From Polaromonas sp. JS666 (GTDB lineage: Bacteria; Pseudomonadota; Gammaproteobacteria; Burkholderiales; Burkholderiaceae_C): a stretch of 64,000 bases of DNA. Positions 38,635 through 47,500 of this stretch are shown one piece after another. The stretch spans positions 2,728,001-2,792,000 of the forward strand of contig NC_007948.1 of the NCBI RefSeq assembly GCF_000013865.1, given 5' to 3'. The position numbers were made by a program, and so were the translations under genes. Numbering within the stretch: position 1 is the stretch's first letter; each line of letters starts with the position of its first letter. A model generated the notes under the pieces. The model worked only from the letters and a program-made list of their open reading frames with translations, did not search any database and had not been told where the DNA came from.

Positions 38635-40560
38635 TCAGGAAGCCGACACCCGGTCGCGAATTTGCTGCAGCGCGGCAGGGTCGTCCATGGTGGTCAGATC
38701 TCCGGCATCTCGCCCTTCACACACGGCCTGGATGGCGCGACGCAGCAGCTTGCCGCTGCGGGTCTTGGGCAGCGCCGTGACAAAGCGCACCCTGGCCGGC
38801 CGCGCGACCGCACCCAGGTCACCATCAACGCGCTTCATGATCTCGCCCTCCAGCTTGAGCGTCGCCGCACCGTCTTGCAGCAAACTGGCATCCTTGAGCA
38901 CGGCAAACGCCATGGCCACCTGTCCTTTCAGCGCGTCGGCCACACCCACCACCGCCACCTCGGCCACCAGCGGATGGCCGGAGATGCTTTCTTCAATCTC
39001 GCGCGTGCCCAGACGGTGCCCGGCGACATTGATCACGTCGTCAGTACGGCCCAGAATGAAGTAGTAACCGTCCTCGTCGCGTATGCCCCAGTCGAAGGTG
39101 CTGTAGACCATCTTGCCCGGCACGCTCTTCCAGTAGGTGTTGACAAAGCGCGCGTCGTCTTGCCAGACGGTTTGCATGAAGCCCGGTGGCGTGGGGCCTT
39201 CAAGGACCACCACGCCTTTTTCATTGGGCTGCGTGAGTTCTTCGCCCGTCGCCTCATGCAACAGCTTGACACGGTAGCCATACATCGGAACGCCGGGGCT
39301 GCCAAACTTGCTGGGCGTGCGCTCCACGCCGTTGGCCACCGTCAGCAGCGGCCAGCCGGTTTCGGTTTGCCAGTAGTTGTCGATGATGGGCACACCCAGC
39401 CCGTCACTGATCCATCGGGCGGTCGGCTCATCGAGCGGCTCGCCCGCCAGAAACAGCGCACGCAGGCTGGAAAGATCGTGTTTTTTCAGGAGCGCCGGAT
39501 CCTGCTTTTTCAGCACGCGCACGGCAGTCGGAGCGCTGAACATCGCGGTGACCTTGTATTTCTCCACCAGGCGCCACCAGATGGCGCCATCGGCGTGGCC
39601 GTCCATGCCCTGCGTCGGCAGGCCTTCGTACATGATGGTCGCCATGCCGGCGATCAGTGGCCCGTAAATGATGTAGCTGTGGCCCACCACCCAGCCAATG
39701 TCGCTGGTGGAGAAATAGGTTTCCCCGGCACGGCCGTCAAAAATATGTTTCATGCTGGCCGCCAGCGCCACGGCATACCCGCCCGTGTCGCGCTGCACGC
39801 CCTTGGGTTTGCCAGTGGTGCCGCTGGTGTAAATCGTGTAGCTGATGGCCGTGGAGTCCAGCCACTCACATGGCACCTGCGCATCCAGATGCTGCTGACG
39901 CAAATCGCCCCATAGCTGGTCGCGCCCCGCCACCAGCGCCATGGGCGCCAGCTTGCGGTCCACCAGCAAAACCGACTCGGGCTGGTGGCGGGAAAGGCGT
40001 ATGGCTTCGTCGAGCAGCGGCTTGTACGCCACCACCTTGCCGCCGCGCGAGCCGGCATCCGCGCTGACAATCACTTTGGGGGTGGCATCGTCGATGCGCG
40101 ACGCCAGCGAACCGCTGGCAAAGCCGCCAAACACCACGCAGTGAATGGCGCCAATGCGTGCGCAGGCCAGCATGGCAAATGCCGCCTCGGCAATCATCGG
40201 CATGTAGATCAGCACCCGGTCGCCCTTTTGCACGCCCAGCGCCTTCAGGCTGGCCGCCATGCGCTGCACTTCCACATGCAGCTCGGCAAAGGTGTAGGTT
40301 TTTTCCTGGCCAGTCTCGCTCGAGACATAAATCAGCGCCGCCTGGTTCGCCCTGTCCTTGAGGTGCCGGTCTACCGCGTTGTGGCACAGGTTGGTCTGCC
40401 CGCCCTCATACCAGTGCACAAATGGCGGCTTGTCGTAGTTGCACACCCGGTTGAACGGCTTGTGCCAGTCAATCAGTTGAGCCTGCTCGGCCCAGAAGGC
40501 GTCAGGCTGGTCTATCGAACGCTGGTAGAACGCCTTGTAGGTTTCCGCTGTGCTGCTCAT
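38635..40560 (-). CDS. prpE: Propionyl-CoA synthetase PrpE
   Basis: This 641-residue ANL-family ligase activates propionate, and less well acetate or acrylate, with CoA and ATP. The P-loop is YTSGTTGKPKGVQRD, and the motif VPIIDNYWQTETGWP fits PrpE better than Acs, which has DTWWQTETGG. Lys 604 in TRSGKLLRR is the catalytic lysine that acetylation would switch off. It follows acuI by about 50 bases in the same direction. Together they suggest conversion of three-carbon acids to propionyl-CoA. Confidence 0.9.
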   Translation of the reverse strand: MSSTAETYKAFYQRSIDQPDAFWAEQAQLIDWHKPFNRVCNYDKPPFVHWYEGGQTNLCHNAVDRHLKDRANQAALIYVSSETGQEKTYTFAELHVEVQRMAASLKALGVQKGDRVLIYMPMIAEAAFAMLACARIGAIHCVVFGGFASGSLASRIDDATPKVIVSADAGSRGGKVVAYKPLLDEAIRLSRHQPESVLLVDRKLAPMALVAGRDQLWGDLRQQHLDAQVPCEWLDSTAISYTIYTSGTTGKPKGVQRDTGGYAVALAASMKHIFDGRAGETYFSTSDIGWVVGHSYIIYGPLIAGMATIMYEGLPTQGMDGHADGAIWWRLVEKYKVTAMFSAPTAVRVLKKQDPALLKKHDLSSLRALFLAGEPLDEPTARWISDGLGVPIIDNYWQTETGWPLLTVANGVERTPSKFGSPGVPMYGYRVKLLHEATGEELTQPNEKGVVVLEGPTPPGFMQTVWQDDARFVNTYWKSVPGKMVYSTFDWGIRDEDGYYFILGRTDDVINVAGHRLGTREIEESISGHPLVAEVAVVGVADALKGQVAMAFAVLKDASLLQDGAATLKLEGEIMKRVDGDLGAVARPARVRFVTALPKTRSGKLLRRAIQAVCEGRDAGDLTTMDDPAALQQIRDRVSAS

Positions 40561-40611
40561 CGTGTGTCTCCGGTTTTATGGCTTTATGACTTGGTTGGCT
40601 TCATGCCCGCT

Positions 40612-41589
40612 TCAGATCTTGACGACCACGCGGCCGCGGACCTTGCCCGCCATCAGGTCGGCGGCTCGCGCGGGCGCCTCGGCCAGCGGCACTTCGTCAA
40701 TGATGGCTTCGAGTTTGGCCGGGTCCAGATCCCGCGCCAGGCGGCTCCAGGCCTGCTGACGCCTCGCCAGCGGCGCCATCACGCTGTCTATGCCGGCCAG
40801 CGTTATGCCGCGCAAGATAAATGGCATCACGGTGGCCGGAAAATCCGCCCCCTGCGCCAGCCCGCAGGCAGTCACCACGCCGCCGTAGCGAGTCTGCGCG
40901 CAGGCGTTGGCCAATGTGTGCGAACCCACGGCGTCCACCACGGCCGCCCAGCGTTCTTTTTGCAGCGGCTTGCCCGGAGCCGACAGCTCGGCCCGGTCCA
41001 TCACGCCCGCAGCGCCCAGCTGTTTCAGGTAGGGCTCTTCACTGGCCTTGCCGGTGGCTGCCACCACGGTGTAGCCCAGCTTGCCCAGCAGGGCCACCGC
41101 CACGCTGCCCACGCCACCCGTCGCCCCGGTGACCAGCACCTCGCCGTCCGCAGGCATAGTCCCATGCCGCTCCAGCGCCAGCACGCACAGCATGGCGGTG
41201 TAGCCGGCCGTGCCGATCGCCATCGCCTGCCGCGTACTGAAGGCTTCAGGCAGCTTCACCAGCCAGTCGCCCTGCAGCCGCGCCCGCTCCGACATCAGAC
41301 CCCAACGCGTTTCACCCAGCCCCCAGCCGTTGTGCACAAACCGGTCCCCGGCCTTCCACGCCGCATGGCTGGACTCCAGCACAGTGCCCGCACCGTCAAT
41401 GCCCGCCACCATGGGCCAGCTGCGCACTACCGGTCCCTTGTTGGTGATGGCCAGGCCGTCTTTGTAATTCAGCGTGGAGTACTCCACCTTGACCAGCACA
41501 TCGCCCGCCGGCAATTGGGATTCCTCGATATCGGTGATGGCGGCGGCAAAACCGGCATCCGACTTGGTGAGTTGAAGCGCTTTGAACAC
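40612..41589 (-). CDS. acuI: Acryloyl-CoA reductase AcuI (YhdH family)
   Basis: AcuI is an NADPH-dependent medium-chain reductase that turns acryloyl-CoA into propionyl-CoA. The 325 residues show the MDR fold, with VEYSTLNYKDGLAITNKGP, the GIDGAGTV segment and the nucleotide-binding TGATGGVGSVAVALL. It has no zinc-ligand pattern, as expected for this family. It precedes prpE, a pairing seen in organisms that use acrylate, DMSP or 3-hydroxypropionate. General quinone-oxidoreductase activity cannot be excluded. Confidence 0.88.
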   Translation of the reverse strand: MFKALQLTKSDAGFAAAITDIEESQLPAGDVLVKVEYSTLNYKDGLAITNKGPVVRSWPMVAGIDGAGTVLESSHAAWKAGDRFVHNGWGLGETRWGLMSERARLQGDWLVKLPEAFSTRQAMAIGTAGYTAMLCVLALERHGTMPADGEVLVTGATGGVGSVAVALLGKLGYTVVAATGKASEEPYLKQLGAAGVMDRAELSAPGKPLQKERWAAVVDAVGSHTLANACAQTRYGGVVTACGLAQGADFPATVMPFILRGITLAGIDSVMAPLARRQQAWSRLARDLDPAKLEAIIDEVPLAEAPARAADLMAGKVRGRVVVKI

Positions 41590-41833
41590 GAGCTGTCTCC
41601 GTAATGTCTACCGTTAAACACGCGGTCAATCAAGGTAAAACCGTCAAACTGAATTCTTAATTATGGATAACGGGCTTGCGGCAAGCTGACGGCAGCAGTC
41701 ATGGCACGGCGCGGTTCCCCTTGAAAACTATCAAATCAATAGCGGCCTGCTCTCGTATTTATTTAGCCAAAGCCATTTTGTTCTTAAAAAAATAAAAAAG
41801 ATCTGACTGGAATCCAGCGCTTCGACCAGCCGA

Positions 41834-41942
41834 GGAGCCTGTCGACCTTGGGAGTTGTCGGCTCCAAATCCGGTCAAAACTGGCCTCGCTGGGAGCGATT
41901 CTGGCTACGAACGCTTTTGACGCCCCCGGTCCGACAGGCTCC
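41834..41942. repeat. 109-bp foldback element
   Basis: The ends GGAGCCTGTCG (41834-41844) and CGACAGGCTCC (41932-41942) are perfect inverted copies. Just inside, GGTCAAAA and TTTTGACG extend the symmetry. The unit would fold into a long imperfect hairpin. The rest of the 41590-42120 gap holds an AT-rich stretch near 41760-41805, a CTAT-N7-ATAG palindrome at 41728-41742, and no gene that I can recognise. Confidence 0.6.
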
Positions 41943-42120
41943 AGGGGCCCACAGCTTGCCTGGCCGCTATGGCGCTATGGTGGATATCTGAGGCCAACTA
42001 CCACCCATAGGCCTCAATGTTGCAATGTGTACCGCTGCCCTTCAGCAACTTGACGGGGCCAAACTGGCGCCAGACAATTTCCCGAAACTTTTTAAACCGG
42101 TTGTCCGGCGCCGAGCCGCT

Positions 42121-42350
42121 GTGTTGCTGATCGTCGCCGTGGAATTCGCCCCCGGCCTGCGCCGCCATGAGCAGCGCCCCCCGAGCTGGCGCACCATGTC
42201 TTTGACGACCAGTGCGCGGTGCGCAAGCATGTGGCCGCGTTCGTAAACCGGCAGACGGTGCCGGGCCGCAGCCATTTGAATCGGCCGCTTGTAGTCGGGG
42301 AGCTTGAAGCCGGGGATCGCGTGCTGGTCATCCAGGCATTGACCGGCGGC
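42121..42350 (+). pseudogene. Decayed MoaD/ThiS-like ubiquitin-fold gene
   Basis: Two plus-strand pieces read like the MoaD/ThiS-like protein that often precedes this type of Asp-box gene. The first gives LLIVAVEFAPGLRRH in one frame. The second, in the next frame after a run of six C, gives HHVFDDQCAVRKHVAAFVN and ends ALTGG, the expected diglycine tail. Part of the middle appears deleted, and no stop follows the GG, so the frame runs on into the next gene. I judge it a broken gene. Confidence 0.6.
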
Positions 42351-42378
42351 GTCAGGTTGCACACCAAGGAGTCACATC

Positions 42379-43488
42379 ATGCACACACTGCTGGCTGGCA
42401 GCCGCAAGGGTTTGTTTGTCATCCGTGGCGAAGGCGCACGCTGGGGCATCGAGTCGCACCACTTTGCCGGCGACCCGGTCACCCAGGTGCTGGCCGACCC
42501 GCGCGATGGCGCCTGGTACGCCGCACTGCGCATGGGGCATTTCGGCGTCAAGCTGCGCAAGAGCACCGACCAGGGCGCGAACTGGCAGGAAATTACCGCC
42601 CCCGCTTTCCCGCCCAAACCCGAACAGGGCCCCTGGGCAGACGACCAAACGCCCTGGAGCGTAGACCTGATCTGGACGCTGGCCGCCGGCGGCGCCAACC
42701 AACCCGGCACGCTGTGGGCCGGCTGCATTCCAGCAGGCTTGTTCAAATCCGAAGACGGCGGGGCGAGCTGGGCGCTGAACACCGCCTTGTGGGAGGACCC
42801 CAAACGCCAGGGCTGGCTGGGCGGCGGCTATGACCATGCGGGCATTCACACCGTGCTGGTGGACCCGCGCGATGCTCGGCACCTGACCCTGGCCGTCTCA
42901 TGCGGTGGCGTCTGGCAAACGCGCGATGGCGGCGCGAGCTGGGCGCTGACGGCGGCCGGCATGCGGGCCGACTACATGCCCGAAGAAGGCGCGTATGACG
43001 AAAACATCCAGGATGTGCACCGCATGGTGCAGTGCGCGACCCAGCCCGAGGTGTTGTGGGTGCAGCACCATTGCGGCATTTACCGCTCCACCGACGGCGC
43101 GCAGATCTGGCAGGCCATTGCCGCACCGAAGCCCTCGGGCTTTGGTTTTGCCGTGGCCTGCGACCCGCATAACCCGCAGCGCGCCTGGTTTGTGCCGGCG
43201 CAGGCCGACGCCGTGCGCGTGCCAGTCAACGGCCAGATGGTGGTCACCCGCACCGACGACGGCGGCGCCAGCTTCAAGGTGCTGACCGAGGGCCTGCCGC
43301 AGCGCCAGGCCTACCACCTGGTCTACCGCCATGCGCTGGACCTCACGAACGACGGCCAGACCCTGGCAATGGCCTCCACCACCGGCGGGCTCTGGCTCAG
43401 CGCCAACGCCGGCGAGGCCTGGCATTGTGTGTCGCGCGATTTGCCGCCGCTGGCGGCGCTGCAGTTTGTCAATCAGTCGCAACCGTAA
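42379..43488 (+). CDS. Asp-box (BNR/sortilin-like) repeat protein
   Basis: This 369-residue protein has at least five Asp-box turns of the form S/T-x-D-x-G-x-x-W: STDQGANW, SEDGGASW, TRDGGASW, STDGAQIW and TDDGGASF. They mark a beta-propeller like those of sialidases and VPS10 proteins. There is no signal peptide and no sialidase catalytic set, so enzyme activity is doubtful. The gene has an AAGGAG ribosome site and directly follows the decayed MoaD-like gene, its usual partner. Confidence 0.85.
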   Translation: MHTLLAGSRKGLFVIRGEGARWGIESHHFAGDPVTQVLADPRDGAWYAALRMGHFGVKLRKSTDQGANWQEITAPAFPPKPEQGPWADDQTPWSVDLIWTLAAGGANQPGTLWAGCIPAGLFKSEDGGASWALNTALWEDPKRQGWLGGGYDHAGIHTVLVDPRDARHLTLAVSCGGVWQTRDGGASWALTAAGMRADYMPEEGAYDENIQDVHRMVQCATQPEVLWVQHHCGIYRSTDGAQIWQAIAAPKPSGFGFAVACDPHNPQRAWFVPAQADAVRVPVNGQMVVTRTDDGGASFKVLTEGLPQRQAYHLVYRHALDLTNDGQTLAMASTTGGLWLSANAGEAWHCVSRDLPPLAALQFVNQSQP

Positions 43489-43507
43489 AATCCCGGCACT
43501 GCCCACC

Positions 43508-43930
43508 ATGACCGACCTTCACGACCTGCAGCGCTTCGTCCTGGCGCAAGACCCGGTCTACACCCAGGTGTGCGCCGAGCTGGCGGCCGGCGCCAAGACC
43601 AGCCACTGGATGTGGTTTGTGTTTCCGCAGTTCAAGGCCTTGGGCCGCAGTGCCACCGCGCAGCACTACGGCATCGCCTCCAGGGTCGAGGCACAGGCCT
43701 ATTGGCAGCATCCTGTGCTCGGGCCGCGGCTGAAGGAATGCAGCGAGCTTGTCGTGGCCGTGGAAGGCCGGACGGCACTGCAAATCTTCCGCTCGCCGGA
43801 CGACCTCAAGTTCCGATCGTGCATGACGCTGTTTGCGCAGGTGGCACCACAAGAGCCGGTATTTAACCGGGCGCTGGCAAAGTACTTCGACGGGGAAGGC
43901 GATGCGAGGACGCTTGATCTGCTGGAGTAG
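43508..43930 (+). CDS. DUF1810 family protein
   Basis: This 140-residue protein has the family segments FVLAQDPVYTQVCAELAAG, SHWMWFVFPQFKALGRS and HPVLGPRLKEC, typical of the DUF1810 (YbiA-adjacent) family of unknown function. The start is the ATG at 43508, 17 bases after the Asp-box gene. The frame is open further upstream, but only in the wrong frame of that gene. The protein is probably cytoplasmic, and its role is not known. Confidence 0.88.
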   Translation: MTDLHDLQRFVLAQDPVYTQVCAELAAGAKTSHWMWFVFPQFKALGRSATAQHYGIASRVEAQAYWQHPVLGPRLKECSELVVAVEGRTALQIFRSPDDLKFRSCMTLFAQVAPQEPVFNRALAKYFDGEGDARTLDLLE

Positions 43931-44558
43931 CGCGTGATCCACCGGGCTATTTCGACTGACACCCAATGGTAAAACGTGTGTCAACGAATGCCTGCTAGAA
44001 ACTGGCTGCTGTCGGTCGAGATTGGCCTAGCGAATGACGGCTATTTCCGAAAGCTGCCGGTGGCGGATTTCGCGGCCAGTGACCGGTTCACCCTTGAAAC
44101 CTGCCGTTCGCAAGACGCTTCGAGAGCATGACAGCCTTGCATGCGTGGTCGTGCCGGGAATGCCGAAGGCGAACGGCTGCGTTCGGAAGCGGCGAACTGG
44201 TACTGACGACCCAAAGCAGACCGATCTTGAGGTGCAGAGCGGACGTATCGCCGTCGAGCGTCTCGAGGCGCAGGCGATCACAAACGAAGCGTCCGGGCTG
44301 CTCGACTCAGCCTCCGGGGAGATTCCACTCAATCCTCATCGACCACGGGCCGGCTTGACCTAGAAGAAGGCGACGTGGCTGCCAAGTTCGGGAGCATAGG
44401 GCTCGAATTCAACGAAGCTGATCGAACCCCTACTGCGTCTCCGTCGCGGTCTTCGCCCTGTCGAAGGGGCAGTTCATGGAGAATGCCATGTACCGTAACA
44501 CTCAAGCAGCATATTGGCACCGACCTACGTCCGCTGCCGAACCGCTCGCAAGCCATAA
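43931..44558. other. Gene-free stretch with degenerate repeats
   Basis: No convincing gene lies here. It contains a TGACAC-N15-GTGTCA palindrome at 43957-43983. Two loosely related blocks follow: CTGCTGTCGGTCG near 44007 and an inverted relative CGACCCAAAGCAG near 44207, which look like degraded copies of a dispersed repeat. No clear promoter or ribosome site is seen before the large gene at 44559. Confidence 0.6.
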
Positions 44559-47500
44559 ATGAAGAAGGAACGTCGTCCCATCGCCAAGGCCAAGAAAACC
44601 CAGGCAGCGGTCCCGCCCGGCGAAGGCGAGCGGCGAGCGCAACGCGGCTACGGTCGGCAGTACGAGGCGTCCGCGGCTGCAATATATGCTGGTCTGGACA
44701 GCGGCGATCTACAATGGGTGGGCCTCGCGGACAGGGCGGCCGGCATCGCGGACGACTTGGTTCTGGGCCTTACCGGTCGAGTGGTGGGTCACCAGTTCAA
44801 GACTTCACAGTTCGCTGACAGGTTCCGACTGCAGACGCTCCTGATGGGGGCGGAAGGTCTCCTGAAGCCGCTCGCCGCCGCGTGGCAATTCTTGAGAAAA
44901 AGTCATCCCGACGAGACAGTCGAGATTCGCCTGGTCACGAATGACTACCCATCAACCACCGATGTTCTGGTCAAGGGAGCCGGGAACCACAGCGCCGCCT
45001 TCCTGGTAGAGTTCGAGGCCCATCCACGGCGGACGCTTGCCGAGTGGCGGACCACAAAGTGGCAGCCCTTCATCGACACCCTTGTCGCTGCCAGCGGACT
45101 CGACGAACCGGGCTTCGAAGCCTTCTTGCAGGGGTTTCGGTTGCTTCACGGTGCAGCAGCCGACTTCGTGCGCACTCACAACCTTTCGCCAGACGGCGTT
45201 CGACTCGCCAGCGAGATCGCGAGGCTGCTGCCAAAGCTTGTAGCCGATGGGCGCGAAAAGGATCACTGGACGCGTGCCGAGCTGCTGCGTGACCTGGACT
45301 GGCGAGACACTGCGATCGCTCGCCATGTGCATCAGTTTCCCATCGGGGCGTACGTTCAACGCAATGTGGAGACCGAGGAAGCCCTGCGAGGCGCCATCCG
45401 GAGCGCCTCCAGCGGCTACATCTCTTTGGTAGGCCCCCCAGGCGCAGGCAAGTCCACGCTCTTGCAGACATCCATCGAAGCCGAAGGCGGGGTGTTTCTG
45501 GTCCGCTACCTCGCCTATGTGCCGGGTGTCGGCCAGGGTGTCGGACGAGGCGAGGCTGACGACTTCCTCGAGGACATCAGCACTCAACTCAAACGCAGCG
45601 GCCTGGCAGGCATTCGATTCCGGGACATCTCGCTGCATGAGCGACGAGGCCAGTTCGGCACGCTCTTGCGACAAGCGGGCGAGCGGTTCCAGCGGGAAGG
45701 CGTGCGCACGTTGATCGTCGTTGACGGGTTGGATCACGTTCCGCGCGAGGAAAGGCCGGAACGATCGTTTCTCGCCGAGCTACCGCTCCCGACTGCCATT
45801 CCCGAAGGTGTCCTGTTTATTCTGGGGACGCAGCGTCTCGACCTGCAGGACCTTAAGGCGGCCGTGCAGGACCAGGCAGGCGCCGATAGGCGAAAGGTTC
45901 TGGTGACGCCGCTCAGACCCGAAGCGGTGCATCGCATGGCCGATCTGGTGGGGCTTGATCCGAACGTCTCTCGTCAAGCGGTGTTCGAACTGTCGCATGG
46001 CCATCCGCTGGTGACCCGCTACTTGCTCGAGGCGCTTCGCGATGCTGACGCTTCTGGCCGCGATGCACTATTGGGCGGCTCCCTGACTTTCGAGGGTGAC
46101 ATTGAGACCGTCTATGAATCGGCTTGGCGGGGTATAAGCGACGACGAGGAGGCGCAGCGTGTCTTGGGGTACATCGCTCGAGCCGAGGAACCGATGCCAC
46201 TGGATCTACTCGCCAGAGCTATCCCCGAGCACGCCATCGAGCGCGCCCTGAGGTCGACGAAACATCTCCTAAGCGACACTGCACAAGGGTGGAGTACTTT
46301 TCACAATAGTTTCCGGCTGTTCATTCTCCGCAAGCCGCGAATGAGATTCGGAAAACCGGACCCCTCGTACTCCGGTCAGGTGTACGGCGAACTGGCCAAG
46401 CTTGCCAGCGAGGCGCCCCCCACAACCACTCAACGTTGGCTGGAGCTGCGTTACCTTGCGCGCGCCAGTAGGCACGCCGAGGTACTGGCGCTAGCTCTGC
46501 CGGCACGGTTTCGGCAGCAACTCGCAGAGGGACGATCGTTCACCGAACTGGTAGCGGACATCCGGCTGGCCTTCGCGGCGGCTAGGGAGATCTACGACCC
46601 AGTCGTCGTCTTCCGGCTGTTGCTGGCCAGAGATGAGATCGGCAGGCGCTCAGGGGCACTGGAACAGGCGCCGGCCATCGTCGATGCCTTGTTGGCAATC
46701 GAGGACCTCGACGGCGCCCAGGCTTTCGCGGAGGAGATTGGAGCCGAGGGTTACAAGGTCGTCGATGCGCTAATTGCTCGGGGCCAGTTCGCCCGTGCGC
46801 GTGGGCTTTTCGACAAGCTCGAGCCACTGCAACAACTTCTTAGTGGACAACTGCAGGGGCACGACCTGCACCACCAGTCCTCGGAGTTGACTCAATGGGC
46901 GCAGCGTGTCGTTAACTTTCGCGACGCTGACCAAATCAACCTGGCAATCGATCGCCTCGCGAAGGCCGCAATACGCCCCGGCGTGGAGCAGGACGATGCC
47001 CCCAATGCCGAGCTAGCTCGAGAACTTCGCTACGGGGTTGTGATGGCCGTCGTGACGTCCCGTCCAGACAGCGACGCCGAGGAAGTGTGTCGCCTGTACG
47101 GTGCCCCTCGGGAGTTTGCCACTGCCCTGACTGTTCACGCCGCGCTGAGTGCAGCGAGGGCGGGTTCGCCTGCCAAGGCGATGGGGCTCTTGCGCAAGGC
47201 CCTGGCGCATGAGCACTTCGCAGATGTACCGAATTCTTGGCGTCGTCGTATCGGAATCGTCGCGGCCGTTCACGGCGACACCGAGATCGCGCGCACGATA
47301 TTCGATGGCTTGGTTGTGCCCACGGTGGCTGAGATGGATAACCAGACGGACGATGCCTTGTCGGAACACACGGCGCGCGCAGTGCTTGAGCACGCCGAAC
47401 TTGCCGCGATGCTGGGCCTGTCGGTCGCGGCAGTCTCAGCATCCAAGCGCGCGGTACTTCGTCCGCTTCAACTGCACGCAAATGCCATCGGAAGTCTGCT

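Noticed and set aside
42042..42362. Minus-strand frame in the gap before the Asp-box gene
   Set aside because: The plus strand here reads as a MoaD/ThiS-like remnant with conserved motifs, which explains the sequence better.
44027..44363. Open frames on both strands before the STAND gene
   Set aside because: Both are low-complexity in composition, overlap each other and lie over degenerate repeat sequence.
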